A stretch of DNA of 21,081 nt from NCBI GenBank assembly GCA_046730475.1, contig JBKPIY010000092.1, forward strand, positions 1 to 21,081, given 5' to 3'. Numbering within the stretch: the stretch's first letter is position 1; each line of letters starts with the position of its first letter. The position numbers and the translations under genes were made by a program. This document shows positions 1 to 9,554 of the stretch, in pieces. The notes under the pieces are model-generated. The model was not told the origin of the DNA. It saw only the letters and a program-made list of their open reading frames with translations, and did not search any database. This stretch comes from JBKPIY01 sp046730475 (GTDB lineage Bacteria > Actinomycetota > Thermoleophilia > Solirubrobacterales > 70-9).

Positions 1-2451
1 CTCGAGTACTGCCTGCCGACCGGCGTCGAGCTGGCCCAGGGCAGCCGGGTGATCCTCAAGCGCGACTCCGGAGGGGTGGGAGCGGCGCTCGCAAAACGGC
101 TCGAGAAGCTCGGCGTCGAGGTGCTCGAGATCGAGGGGTCCCCGGACTCCGCCGAGCTCGAGCGCCAGATCGAGTCCTGGAAGACCGCCGGTCCGATCCA
201 CGGCACCTACTGGCTGCCGGCCCTCGACGAGGAGCCCCTCGCCGAGCTGGAGCCCGAGCAGGTACACGAGGCGCTGCGGTTGCGGGTCAAGCTGCTCGTC
301 ACCGCGATGCGCGCGCTGGCGGCGGAGGGCGAGGACCAGGACGCTTTCCTGGTCAGCGCAACGCGCCTCGGCGGCCGTCACGGCTACGACGCGGCCGGCG
401 CCACCTCGGTGCTCGGTGGCGCCGTCACCGGCTTCACCAAAGCGCTCGCCCGCGAGCGCCCCGATGCGCTGATCAAGGTGGTCGACTTCCCGCCCAGCCG
501 CAAGACCGCCGGCATCGCCGACCTGCTGGTGGACGAGGCCCTGCGCGATCCCGGCGCCGTCGAGGTCGGCCACGCGGACGGGCTGCGCTGGAGCGTCGGC
601 CTGGTCGAGCGCGAGGCGAGCCCCGACCCGGGCCGGGCGCTCGGGCCGCAGTCGGTCTTCCTGATCACGGGCGCCGCGGGCAGCATCGTGTCAGCGACCA
701 CCCGCGACCTGGCCGAGGCCGCCGGTGGCGGGACCTTCCATCTGGTCGACCTCGTTCCCGCCCCGGACCCGGAGGACCCCGACCTCGAGCGCTTCCGCTC
801 CGACAGGGAGGGTCTGAAGCGCGACCTGGTGGAGCGCATCAAGGGGGGTGGTGAGCGCCCCACACCGAAGCTCGTCGAGCGCGAGCTGTCGCGTATCGAG
901 CGGGCCCGGGCCGGGCTCGACGCGATCGAGGCTATCCGGGCCGCCGGCGGCGAGCATCGCTGGCATCAGGTCGACCTCACCGATGCGCCCGCTGTGCGGG
1001 AGGCGCTCGCCGAGCTCGCGGGCCGAAGGGTCGACGTGCTGCTTCACTGCGCCGGCCTCGACTTCAGCCACTTCCTGCCCGACAAGCCGCAGGGCGAGTA
1101 CGACCTCGTGTTCGACGTCAAGGTCGACGGCTGGTTTGCACTGCTGCACGCCCTGCGCGACAGCGAGATCGGGACCGCGGCGGTGTTCAGCTCGATCTCA
1201 GGCCGCTTCGGCAACGCGGGCCAGACCGACTACGCCGCGGCCAACGACCTCCTCTGCAAGAGCGTCTCGAACTTCCGGCGCTCGCGGCCGGACACATTCG
1301 GCGTCGCCATCGACTGGACCGCCTGGGCCGGAATCGGGATGGCCAGCCGCGGCTCGATCCCCAAGATGATGGAGGCCGCGGGAATCGCGATGATGCCGCC
1401 CGAGATCGGCGTACCGATCGTGCGCCGCGAGCTGACCGCGGCCGGGGACAGCGGCGAGGTGCTGATCGCGGGTTCGCTCGGAGCGCTGATCGAGGAGCGC
1501 CATCCAACCGGCGGCCTCGATCCCGACCTCGCCACAACCGGCACCACCGCGCCCAAGGGGCCGATGACCGGGCGAATCGCCGCCATGACCCTACGGGACG
1601 GCCTCGTGGTGGTCACCGACCTGGACCCGACCCGGCAGGCGTTCCTCGACCACCACCGGATCGACGGGATCCCCGTGCTGCCCGGGGTGATGGGGATGGA
1701 GGGGTTCGCGGAGGCGGCCCGAGCGCTGCTGCCCGACTGGCACGTGGTCTCGCTGGAGGACGTCGAGCTGCAGGCGCCTTTCAAGTTCTACCGCGACGCG
1801 CCGCGCGCCCTCGAGTTGCGGGCCCTGCTCCGGGATCGCTGCGACGGCACGATCGAGGCGGACTGTCGGCTCGTCGGGCGGCGGGCGCTGCCCGGCCAGG
1901 GTGAGCAGGAGACCGTCCACTTCTCCGGACGCGCGGTGCTGGCGCGCGAGGTTCCGGAGCCCCCGCCCGCCGAGAGCCCCGGCGCCGAGGAGTCGGCCGC
2001 CGCCCCCAGGGTCGACCGCGAGGCCGTCTACAGGGTGTACTTCCACGGTCCCGCCTATCAGGTCCTGGACTCCGCGTGGCGCGCCAATGGGACGGTGGTC
2101 GGGCGTCTCGCGGACGAGCTACCACCCGCCCACGAGCCTCCCGAACAGCCGACCGAGCTACCGCCGCGGTTGGTCGAGCTGTGCTTCCAGACGGCGGGCG
2201 TTTGGGAGCTCGGCACGGCCGGACGGATGGCGCTTCCCACCCACGTGGACCGCGTGCAACGGTTCGCCGGCGTAGAGGAGCGCGGTCCGCTCTGGGCAGT
2301 GGTCCGCCCGCGCGACGACGACGGCGTCGACGCCGAGGTGGTCGGGCCCGACGGCCGGGCGCGGGTACGGCTCGAGGGCTACCGGACGATTGCGCTGCCG
2401 GGCAGCCTCGACCCCCAGGTGCTCGAGCCGATCCGGTCGGCGATGGAGTAG
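1..2451 (+). CDS. Type I iterative polyketide/fatty-acid synthase, C-terminal KR-DH part (5' truncated by window)
   Basis: The frame is open to the left edge, so this is the last 816 residues of a larger megasynthase; the in-frame GTG at 49 is internal. Residues about 1-210 look like the structural half of a ketoreductase. The catalytic Rossmann half starts near residue 218 (TGAAGS). It carries a charged helical insert (about 255-305) of the kind I associate with PfaA and enediyne-type KRs, and the catalytic set S398, Y411 and N415 (YAAAN). A double-hotdog dehydratase follows, with HxxxGxxxxP at H552-P561 and a second-half (D/E)xxxQ motif at E726-Q730. KR then DH at the C-terminus matches the order in PUFA synthase PfaA and enediyne PKSE. 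KS, AT and ACP are expected upstream but are not visible. No enoylreductase or thioesterase is present in this part. KR would reduce beta-keto and DH dehydrate beta-hydroxy intermediates on the carrier protein. It heads an apparent five-gene operon. The product is unknown. Confidence 0.9.
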   Translation, partial: LEYCLPTGVELAQGSRVILKRDSGGVGAALAKRLEKLGVEVLEIEGSPDSAELERQIESWKTAGPIHGTYWLPALDEEPLAELEPEQVHEALRLRVKLLVTAMRALAAEGEDQDAFLVSATRLGGRHGYDAAGATSVLGGAVTGFTKALARERPDALIKVVDFPPSRKTAGIADLLVDEALRDPGAVEVGHADGLRWSVGLVEREASPDPGRALGPQSVFLITGAAGSIVSATTRDLAEAAGGGTFHLVDLVPAPDPEDPDLERFRSDREGLKRDLVERIKGGGERPTPKLVERELSRIERARAGLDAIEAIRAAGGEHRWHQVDLTDAPAVREALAELAGRRVDVLLHCAGLDFSHFLPDKPQGEYDLVFDVKVDGWFALLHALRDSEIGTAAVFSSISGRFGNAGQTDYAAANDLLCKSVSNFRRSRPDTFGVAIDWTAWAGIGMASRGSIPKMMEAAGIAMMPPEIGVPIVRRELTAAGDSGEVLIAGSLGALIEERHPTGGLDPDLATTGTTAPKGPMTGRIAAMTLRDGLVVVTDLDPTRQAFLDHHRIDGIPVLPGVMGMEGFAEAARALLPDWHVVSLEDVELQAPFKFYRDAPRALELRALLRDRCDGTIEADCRLVGRRALPGQGEQETVHFSGRAVLAREVPEPPPAESPGAEESAAAPRVDREAVYRVYFHGPAYQVLDSAWRANGTVVGRLADELPPAHEPPEQPTELPPRLVELCFQTAGVWELGTAGRMALPTHVDRVQRFAGVEERGPLWAVVRPRDDDGVDAEVVGPDGRARVRLEGYRTIALPGSLDPQVLEPIRSAME

Positions 2452-2468
2452 GGATCCAGCACACCCCG

Positions 2469-5400
2469 ATGGCGGCCCAGCGATCCTTCCACCGCCTGGC
2501 GATCGTGAACCGCGGTGAGCCGGCGATGCGGCTGATCCATGCCGTCCGCGAGCTCAACGAGCAGGGCGGAGAGCCGATTCAGCTGATCGCCCTCTACACC
2601 GAGGCCGATCGGCACGCCCTGTTCGTGCGCGCGGCGGACGAGGCCTACTGCATCGGCCCCGCGAGCTTCATTGCCCCGGACCGTAGCCGCCTGGCCGGGT
2701 ACCTGGACTACGAGGCGCTGGAGCGGGCGCTGCGAGAGACGCGTGCCGAGGCCGCCTGGGTCGGATGGGGCTTCGTCGCCGAGCACCCCCGCTTCTCGGA
2801 GCTCTGCGAGCGGCTGGGCGTGGTGATGGTGGGCCCCGACGCCGCCACCATGCGCTTGCTGGGCGACAAGATCAGCTCCAAGCGGCTTGCGGAGGGCGCC
2901 GGTGTGCCGGTCGCTCCGTGGAGCGGGCCGGTGGACCGCCTCGAGGACGCCGTCCGGGAGGCCGACCGCATCGGCTATCCGCTCATGATCAAGGCGAGCG
3001 CGGGCGGCGGGGGGCGCGGAATCCGCAAGGTGCTGGATGCCGGCGAGCTGGCCACTGCGTTCGAGCGAGCGCGTGCGGAGGCGCTTCAGGCCTTCGGCGA
3101 TCCCACCGTGCTGCTCGAGCGCCTCGTCGTCCCGGCCCGCCACGTCGAGGTGCAGACGATCTCCGACGGCCGCGGCGGCGCGTGGGCGGTCGGGGTCCGC
3201 GACTGCAGCCTCCAGCGGCGCAACCAGAAGGTGATCGAGGAGTCCCGAAGCCCGGCCCTCGACGAGCGGCAGGAGCGAGAGATCGCCGAGGCAGCCAGGC
3301 GGCTGGTGCTCGAAGCGGGCTACTGCGGCGCGGCCACGGTCGAGTTCCTCTACGAGCCCACGGAGCGCCGCTTCTCGTTCATGGAGGTGAACGCGCGCCT
3401 CCAGGTGGAGCACCCCGTCACCGAGGCGGTCACGGGGCTCGACCTCGTCAAGCTCCAGCTGTACGTGGCCGCGGGGGGACGGCTCGAGGGCGAGCCGCCA
3501 ACCCCCAAGGGCCACGCGATCGAGGCGCGCCTGAACGCGGAGGATCCGGCGCTCGACTTCGCCCCCGCGCCCGGCAAGGTCGCGCTTTTGCGGCTGCCCA
3601 GCGGGCCCGGCGTGCGGGTCGACTCCGGACTCGTCGCGGGCGACAGGATCCCGCCGGAGTTCGACTCGATGATCGCCAAGGTGATCGCGATCGGCCAGGA
3701 CCGCCAAGAGGCGATCGCCCGGCTGCGCCGCGCCCTGCTCGAGACCACCGTCGTGGTCGAGGACGGCACCACCAATCGCAGCTTCCTGCTCGAGCTGCTG
3801 TCCCATCCCGACGTGCGCTCCGGCGAGTTCGACACGACCTGGCTCGAACGGGTGCGAGCCGGCGGCGATCAGGACCTCCCCCGCCACGCTGACGCGGCCC
3901 TGCTGCAGGCGGCGATCGAGCTGAACGACGAGGCGACGGCCACGGACCGGGCGCGCTTTTTTGCCTTTGCGCGCCGGGGACGGCCTCAGGCGGCGGGCGA
4001 GGTGGGACGCAGGGTGGACCTACGCTACCGCGGGCAGAGCTATAGCTTCCACGTCCACCAGCTCGGGCCGCAGCGTTATCGGGTGACGATCGACGGCTCG
4101 GCGAGCGAGCTGGACATGGAGTCCCTCGGCGAGCACGAGCGGCGGCTCGTTCTCGGGGACGACAGGAGCTTCCGCACGGCGGTCTCGCGCCAGGGCGCCG
4201 ACCTGTTGGTGGAGGTCAACGGCCTCCCGCATCGCATCTCGCACGACGAGGGAGGTGCGATGCGAAGCCCCGCCCCCGGGGTGGTCGTATCGGTGCCCGT
4301 CGCGGTCGGTGAGGAGGTGGAGGCGGGCGACGTGGTGGTGGTGCTGGAGAGCATGAAGATGGAGAACTCGCTGGTCGCAGCCCAAACGGGGCGGGTGCGC
4401 AAGGTGATGGTCGCCCCCAACGTCCAGGTGGACGTCGGAACCCCGCTGGTTCAGATCGAGCCTCGCGACAAGGAGGATGTCGAGCGGGCGAGCGGCGAGC
4501 GGGTCCCGTTCGCCGACGACGAGCAGCGCCCCTCGACAGCACATGAGCGCTGCGTCGAGAGCCTTCGCCTCCTGGAGTCGGCGATGATGGGCTACGACGT
4601 CCCCGGCGGGATGGTCGACGAGGCCATAGCCGACCTCCACGGCGTCTCCTCGAAGCCGGAATGCCGCACCGATCTGATTGCGGGCGAGGACCGGCTGTTG
4701 CGCCTGTTCGCGGACCTGCGGGCGATCATGCGTCCCCGCCGCGACGTGGACGACCCGGCGCAGGTGCTGATGCGCAGCCCCCAGGAGTACTTTCACTCCT
4801 TCCTGCGCTCGCTCGACCCGGAGGGCGAGGGGCTGCCGGAGCGGTTCAGCGCGCTGCTCGAGCAGGCCCTCGCCCATTACGGCGTCGAGGACCTGGATCG
4901 CACCCCAGAGCTCGAGGACGCCTGCTACCGACTGTTCCTATCCCAGCAGCGGCTCGGGCCGCAGCACGCGGCGGTGCTGGCGATCCTCGACCGGCGGCTG
5001 GAGCAGGTGGACGAACTCGTGGAACGGATCCCCGATGACTTCTCGGAGACGCTCGGGCGCCTCGGGGCGGCGGCGGAGGCGCGGGTCCCGGCAATCGCCG
5101 ATCTCGTGCGACAGGTTCGCTATCGCTACTACGACGAGCCGGTGATAGCCGCGGCGCGCGAGGCCGCCTACGCGGAGGCGGAGCGGCACCTGGACGCGCT
5201 CGCCTCCGAGCCCGACCGACCCGACCGTGAGGAGCGCATGCGGGCGCTCGTGGCCTGCCCGCAGGCGCTCGCCAGCGTGGTCTCGCGGCGGCTGCGATCG
5301 GCCCAGCCTCGGCTGGCGCCTGTGCTGCTCGAGGTGATGGCGCGCCGTTACTACCGCATGCGCGAGCTCTCGCCGTTCTCTCAGGCGAGGGCAGCCGATC

Positions 5401-8078
5401 TCTCGTTCATCTGCTCCGGGTACCGCGAGCAGGGGAGCGAGAAGCGCCTGGCCGCCGCGTTTGTGGAGCTGGGCGAGCTGGATGCCGCAGTGGAGCGGGT
5501 GGTCGCCCTCGCCCGCGAGACCGCAGAAGGCGAGGCACTTGTGGCGGACCTGTATGCCGAGTACGACGGCTCCCCGCCGCCCCGAGGTGAGCTGGCCGCG
5601 CGCCTGCGGCGGGCGGTCGACCGGGCGCAGCCGCCGGCGGCGCTGGAGCGGGTGGTATTCGCCGTGGCCGATCCCGAGCGAGGCCGCGGCATGGGGGCGA
5701 TCGACGTGTTCAGCCTCCGGCGTGCCGAGGATGGCCGGTTCGAGGAGGACGAGTCCTTGCGCGGACTTCACCCGATGATGGCCGAGCGCCTCCACCTTTG
5801 GAGGTTGTCGGAGTTCGAGCTCGAGCGCCGGCCTTCACCGGAGGACGTCTACCTCTACCAGGGGACCGCGCTCTCGGCCCCTGAGGACGAGCGCCTGTTC
5901 GCGTTGGCCGAGGTTCGCGACCTGACACCGGTGCGCGACGATGGGGGGCAGATCATCGCGCTCCCGGAGTTCGAGCGGGCGCTGGATGAGTCGCTCGAGG
6001 CAATGGGCGACGTGCAGGCGCAGCGGGAACCTCGCCGCCGGCTGTTCTGGAACCGGGTGCAGATGTACGTCTGGCCCACGATCACGCTCGCGCCCGAGGA
6101 CCTGCGGGCGATCATGCTCCGCTACGGGCGGGCGACCCGGGACCTCGGGATCGAGATGGTGGAGGTGCGCGGTCGCATTCGCGAGGACGGCGAGGAGCGC
6201 CCGCGCGACCTGCGCTTCTTCAGTCCCACGGGACGGGGCGTCGTCGTCGAGGTGGAGGACCCACCGAACCGGCCGCTGTGGCCGCTCGACGACGCCGCTC
6301 GCCGCATCATCCGGGCTCGCCAGCGCGGCACTGTCCATCCGGCGGAGCTGGTCAAGGTGCTCGCCCCGGCACGGGGCGAGTCCCATCACGACGGACTACC
6401 GCCGGGCGACTTCGTCGAGCACGACCTGGACGAGCACGGCCGGTTGGTGCCGGTGGACCGGGCGCCTGCCCTCAACGAGGCGAGCGTCGTCGTCGGGCTC
6501 GTGCGCAACCGAACCGACCGCTACCCAGAGGGAATGCTGCGGGTCGCGCTCTTTGGCGACCCCACCCGCGCCCTCGGCTCACTCGCCGAGCCGGAGTGCA
6601 GGCGGATCATCGCCGCCCTCGATCTGGCCGAGGAGCTCCGCGTGCCCGCCGAGTGGTTCGCGCTGTCCGCCGGGGCGATGATCGCGATGGACTCCGGCAC
6701 CGAGAACATGGACTGGATCGCCGCAGTGCTGCGGCGGATCGTCACCTACACCCAGCGCGGCGGTGAGCTCAACGTGGTCGTGACCGGCATCAACGTTGGC
6801 GCCCAGCCCTACTGGAATGCCGAGGCGACGATGCTGATGCATACGAGTGGGATCCTGGTGATGACCCCGGTGAGCGCCATGGTCCTTACCGGGAAGCAGG
6901 CCCTCGACTACTCGGGTGGGGTGTCGGCCGAGGACAACTTTGGGATCGGCGGCTACGAGCGGGTGATGGGACCGAACGGCGAGGCCCAGTACTGGGCGCC
7001 CGACCTGGCGGGGGCGTGCCGGGTGCTGCTCGACCACTACGACCATACGTACGTGGCCCCGGGCGAGCGGTTCCCCCGCCGCGCCGCCACCTCGGATCCC
7101 CTCGACCGCGACGTCAGGCCCGCCCCTCACCATGCGCCCGGCTCCGACCTCGAGCGGGTCGGGGACGTCTTCTCGGACGAGCGCAACCCGGGCCGAAAGA
7201 AGCCGTTCGACATCCGCTCGGTGATGCGGGCCGTCGCCGACGGCGACCGCGCCCCGCTCGAGCGCTGGAGCGACTGGCACGACGCGGAAATGGCGGTGAT
7301 CTGGGACGCCCATCTGGGCGGCCGCCCGGTGGCGCTGCTGGGGATCGAGTCACGACCGCTTGGGCGCCACGGCGGGATCCCGGCCGACGGCCCGGACCAG
7401 TGGACCTCGGGAACCCTGTTCCCACAGTCGTCCCGCAAGATCGCCCGTGCGTTGAACGCCGCCAGCGGCAACCGGCCGGTCGTGCTGATCGCCAACCTCG
7501 CCGGCTTCGATGGCGCCCCGGAATCGATGGCGAAATGGCAGCTGGAGTATGGAGCGGAGATCGGCCGGGCGGTGGTGAACTTCCAGGGGCCGATCGTCTT
7601 CTGCGTCGTCTCCCGCTACCACGGCGGCGCCTTCGTCGTCTTCTCCCAGCGGCTCAACGATGAGCTGGAGACGGTCGCTCTCGAGGGCGCCCACGCCTCC
7701 GTGATCGGCGGGGCGCCGGCCGCCGCGGTCGTGTTCTCCGGCGAGGTGAAGCGACGAACCCGCGAGGACCCCCGGATCAGGGAGATCGACGAGCGGATAG
7801 AGCGTGCCGAGGGCGCTGAGCGCCAGGGACTGCGCTCCGAACGGGCCGAGCGCTGGCGCCAGGTGCACTCCGAGAAGCTCGGCGAGATGGCGGCGGAGTT
7901 CGACGCGGTCCACAGCGTCGAGCGCGCCGTCGAGGTCGGGTCGGTAAGCCGGATCATCTCGCCCCGCTCGCTGCGCCCCTATCTGATCGAGGCCGTGGAG
8001 CGCGGGATTCGCCGCACCGAGGAGCGCCTGGCACAAGGAAATGACCCCGCTCGGTTGGCTGACACGCTCGCTGGCTGA
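2469..8078 (+). CDS. Single-chain multidomain acyl-CoA (acetyl/propionyl-CoA) carboxylase, BC-BCCP-central-CT
   Basis: This 1869-residue protein should carboxylate an acyl-CoA, probably acetyl-CoA to malonyl-CoA, in the cytosol. Biotin carboxylase spans about 8-460, starting LAIVNRGEPA, with the ATP-grasp Gly-rich loop near 178-184 (AGGGGRG) and catalytic EVNARLQVEHPVTE near 305-318. The biotinyl domain is about 598-665, with ESMKMEN placing the biotin on K630. Residues about 670-1290 are a long, poorly recognised region positioned like the central domain of eukaryotic ACC. The carboxyltransferase follows as two crotonase-like halves: N-half about 1320-1530 (GINVGAQPYWNAE, SGGVSAEDNFGIGG) and C-half about 1555-1860 (FPQSSRKIARAL, ANLAGFDGA, YHGGAFVVF). 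The ATG at 2469 is chosen because the BC core begins at once after it; the open frame further upstream is a shadow of the synthase gene. It lies 17 nt after the synthase stop with a weak ribosome site. Bacterial ACCs are usually separate subunits, so this full fusion is unusual. Acyl specificity cannot be read from the sequence. Confidence 0.93.
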   Translation: MAAQRSFHRLAIVNRGEPAMRLIHAVRELNEQGGEPIQLIALYTEADRHALFVRAADEAYCIGPASFIAPDRSRLAGYLDYEALERALRETRAEAAWVGWGFVAEHPRFSELCERLGVVMVGPDAATMRLLGDKISSKRLAEGAGVPVAPWSGPVDRLEDAVREADRIGYPLMIKASAGGGGRGIRKVLDAGELATAFERARAEALQAFGDPTVLLERLVVPARHVEVQTISDGRGGAWAVGVRDCSLQRRNQKVIEESRSPALDERQEREIAEAARRLVLEAGYCGAATVEFLYEPTERRFSFMEVNARLQVEHPVTEAVTGLDLVKLQLYVAAGGRLEGEPPTPKGHAIEARLNAEDPALDFAPAPGKVALLRLPSGPGVRVDSGLVAGDRIPPEFDSMIAKVIAIGQDRQEAIARLRRALLETTVVVEDGTTNRSFLLELLSHPDVRSGEFDTTWLERVRAGGDQDLPRHADAALLQAAIELNDEATATDRARFFAFARRGRPQAAGEVGRRVDLRYRGQSYSFHVHQLGPQRYRVTIDGSASELDMESLGEHERRLVLGDDRSFRTAVSRQGADLLVEVNGLPHRISHDEGGAMRSPAPGVVVSVPVAVGEEVEAGDVVVVLESMKMENSLVAAQTGRVRKVMVAPNVQVDVGTPLVQIEPRDKEDVERASGERVPFADDEQRPSTAHERCVESLRLLESAMMGYDVPGGMVDEAIADLHGVSSKPECRTDLIAGEDRLLRLFADLRAIMRPRRDVDDPAQVLMRSPQEYFHSFLRSLDPEGEGLPERFSALLEQALAHYGVEDLDRTPELEDACYRLFLSQQRLGPQHAAVLAILDRRLEQVDELVERIPDDFSETLGRLGAAAEARVPAIADLVRQVRYRYYDEPVIAAAREAAYAEAERHLDALASEPDRPDREERMRALVACPQALASVVSRRLRSAQPRLAPVLLEVMARRYYRMRELSPFSQARAADLSFICSGYREQGSEKRLAAAFVELGELDAAVERVVALARETAEGEALVADLYAEYDGSPPPRGELAARLRRAVDRAQPPAALERVVFAVADPERGRGMGAIDVFSLRRAEDGRFEEDESLRGLHPMMAERLHLWRLSEFELERRPSPEDVYLYQGTALSAPEDERLFALAEVRDLTPVRDDGGQIIALPEFERALDESLEAMGDVQAQREPRRRLFWNRVQMYVWPTITLAPEDLRAIMLRYGRATRDLGIEMVEVRGRIREDGEERPRDLRFFSPTGRGVVVEVEDPPNRPLWPLDDAARRIIRARQRGTVHPAELVKVLAPARGESHHDGLPPGDFVEHDLDEHGRLVPVDRAPALNEASVVVGLVRNRTDRYPEGMLRVALFGDPTRALGSLAEPECRRIIAALDLAEELRVPAEWFALSAGAMIAMDSGTENMDWIAAVLRRIVTYTQRGGELNVVVTGINVGAQPYWNAEATMLMHTSGILVMTPVSAMVLTGKQALDYSGGVSAEDNFGIGGYERVMGPNGEAQYWAPDLAGACRVLLDHYDHTYVAPGERFPRRAATSDPLDRDVRPAPHHAPGSDLERVGDVFSDERNPGRKKPFDIRSVMRAVADGDRAPLERWSDWHDAEMAVIWDAHLGGRPVALLGIESRPLGRHGGIPADGPDQWTSGTLFPQSSRKIARALNAASGNRPVVLIANLAGFDGAPESMAKWQLEYGAEIGRAVVNFQGPIVFCVVSRYHGGAFVVFSQRLNDELETVALEGAHASVIGGAPAAAVVFSGEVKRRTREDPRIREIDERIERAEGAERQGLRSERAERWRQVHSEKLGEMAAEFDAVHSVERAVEVGSVSRIISPRSLRPYLIEAVERGIRRTEERLAQGNDPARLADTLAG

Positions 8079-8778
8079 CGTCCCGCGGGGCGACCAGTGG
8101 CTGAGCAGGCGCGAGCGCGCGGCGCCCCCGCGGCTGGCCACCGAGAAGCGACGCAGCGACTGGCGCCTCGGGCGCCTCGCCGCCAAGGCTGCGGTGGGCT
8201 CGTGGCTGGGGGTCGAGCCCACCCGGGTGGAGGTGCTCGCCGCCGCCGACGGCGCACCGCACGCCCACCTCGACGGAGAGCCATCGGGGGTCGCCCTCTC
8301 GATCAGCCATCGTGCGGGACGGGCGCTGGCGGTGGTCGCGGCCGCGCCGGCCGCGCTCGGCTGCGATCTCGAGCTGGTCGAGCCCCGCAGCGAGGCGTTC
8401 GTGCGCGAGTGGCTCGCCCAGCCCGAGAGGCAGCTGCTCGAGAGCGTGCCGGAGGGGAGGCGGTCGCTCGCGGCCAACCTCATGTGGGCGGCCAAGGAGG
8501 CGGCGGCCAAGGCGCGCCGGGAAGGGTTGCGCCTGGACGTGCGGGGCGCCGCCGCCAGACCGTTGGGCTTGGCGGAGAGCACGCCGGAATGGCGTCCGCT
8601 CGAGCTGCGCTGGCCCGGCGACGGGCGAATCGCCGGCTGGTGGTGCGAAGAGCCCGGATGGGTGATGACCGTGGTCGCCGATCCGCCGCCGTGGCCGCCG
8701 CGCGAGCTCCAACACGAACCTTCCCGCGGGAGGACCCTTGCTGCGCGCCCGCCTTGGCGTCTAGAGTCGCCCGGATGA
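8041..8778 (+). CDS. 4'-phosphopantetheinyl transferase, Sfp/AcpT type
   Basis: This 245-residue protein should transfer 4'-phosphopantetheine from CoA to the serine of acyl carrier protein domains, the obvious target being the upstream megasynthase. The family signatures are present: SISH near residue 90, GCDLE at 107-111 giving metal ligands D109 and E111, and WAAKEAAAK from W149 with K152 and E153. Length fits the Sfp class (about 220-250 aa). The ATG at 8041 overlaps the carboxylase end by 38 nt, and AAGGA lies almost against it, so expression probably relies on translational coupling. The N-terminus (GWLTRSLADVP...) is in frame with the conserved domain and no later start fits as well. 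In enediyne PKSE this activity is fused to the C-terminus of the synthase; here it is a separate gene. The tail after about residue 215 is Pro/Arg-rich and looks unstructured. Confidence 0.92.
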   Translation: MTPLGWLTRSLADVPRGDQWLSRRERAAPPRLATEKRRSDWRLGRLAAKAAVGSWLGVEPTRVEVLAAADGAPHAHLDGEPSGVALSISHRAGRALAVVAAAPAALGCDLELVEPRSEAFVREWLAQPERQLLESVPEGRRSLAANLMWAAKEAAAKARREGLRLDVRGAAARPLGLAESTPEWRPLELRWPGDGRIAGWWCEEPGWVMTVVADPPPWPPRELQHEPSRGRTLAARPPWRLESPG

Positions 8779-9554
8779 CCGCTAGCTCCTCGGTGTCGGA
8801 GATCCGGAGGGACCGTCTCGACGCGGTGATCTTCGATCTCGACGGCGTGATCACCGACACCGCCTCGGTTCACGCCGCCGCCTGGAAGCAGATGTTCGAC
8901 CGCTTCCTCGCCGATCGCCCCGCCCGCGAGGGCGAGGACCAGCACCCGTTCTCGGGGGAGGACTACTACCTCTACGTGGATGGAAAGCCCCGTTACGACG
9001 GCGTCGAGTCGTTTCTCGCCTCTCGCGGGATCTCACTGCCGCGGGGCCGGCGCGGGGATCCTCCGGCGGCGCAAACCGTGTGCGGGCTGGGCAACCGCAA
9101 GGACGAGCTCTTCCTGGCCGTACTGCGGGAGCGGGGCGTCGCGCCTTTCCCTTCCTCGGTCGAGCTCCTGCGCCAGCTGCGGGCGAGCGGGATCCGCACG
9201 GCGATCATCTCCGCCTCGCGCAACTGCGCCGAGGTGCTCGAGGCGGCGGGGGTGGCGGAGCTCTTCGATGCGAGGGTCGACGGCATCGACGCCGACGAGC
9301 TGGGCCTCAGCGGGAAGCCCGATCCGGCGGTGTTTGTCGAGGCGGCGCGCCGGCTGGGAGTCGAGCCACTGCGCGCCGCCGTTGTCGAGGACGCGCTGGC
9401 CGGCGTCCAGGCCGGGCGCCGCGGGGACTTCGGGCTGGTGATCGGGGTCGACCGGGGCGGCCACGCCGAGGCCCTGCGGGAGCGCGGCGCCGACGCGGTG
9501 GTCGGCGACCTGGCCGAGGTGCGTGTGTCGGCGGCGAAGGAAACCGAGCGGTGA
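8775..9554 (+). CDS. HAD-superfamily hydrolase, beta-phosphoglucomutase family
   Basis: This 259-residue cytosolic HAD protein has all four motifs: D21 and D23 in FDLDGV, motif II near ISAS, K181 in SGKPDP, and E205-D206 in VVEDALAG. The cap region holds YVDGKPRYDGV and VCGLGNRK, typical of actinobacterial beta-phosphoglucomutase-like hydrolases encoded next to GH65 enzymes (from memory, the Rv3400/Rv3401 pair of Mycobacterium tuberculosis). The likely reaction is interconversion of beta-glucose 1-phosphate and glucose 6-phosphate, or a sugar phosphatase; sequence alone does not settle which. Its ATG overlaps the transferase stop as ATGA. The GH65 gene starts inside its own stop codon, so the three genes should be co-translated. 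No clear Shine-Dalgarno precedes it, consistent with reinitiation. An open frame continues upstream but lies inside the transferase gene. Confidence 0.9.
   Translation: MTASSSVSEIRRDRLDAVIFDLDGVITDTASVHAAAWKQMFDRFLADRPAREGEDQHPFSGEDYYLYVDGKPRYDGVESFLASRGISLPRGRRGDPPAAQTVCGLGNRKDELFLAVLRERGVAPFPSSVELLRQLRASGIRTAIISASRNCAEVLEAAGVAELFDARVDGIDADELGLSGKPDPAVFVEAARRLGVEPLRAAVVEDALAGVQAGRRGDFGLVIGVDRGGHAEALRERGADAVVGDLAEVRVSAAKETER

Noticed and set aside
2076..2468. In-frame extension of the carboxylase upstream to an ATG at 2076
   Set aside because: It lies wholly inside the synthase gene, is Arg-rich with no domain, and the BC core begins right after ATG 2469.
2379..3887. 502-codon open frame on the minus strand
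   Set aside because: It is antisense to the biotin carboxylase domain; sequence is His/Asp/Gly/Leu-rich without family motifs.
7350..8945. 531-codon open frame on the minus strand
   Set aside because: It is antisense to the carboxylase, PPTase and HAD genes, with low-complexity composition typical of high-GC shadow frames and no recognisable domain.
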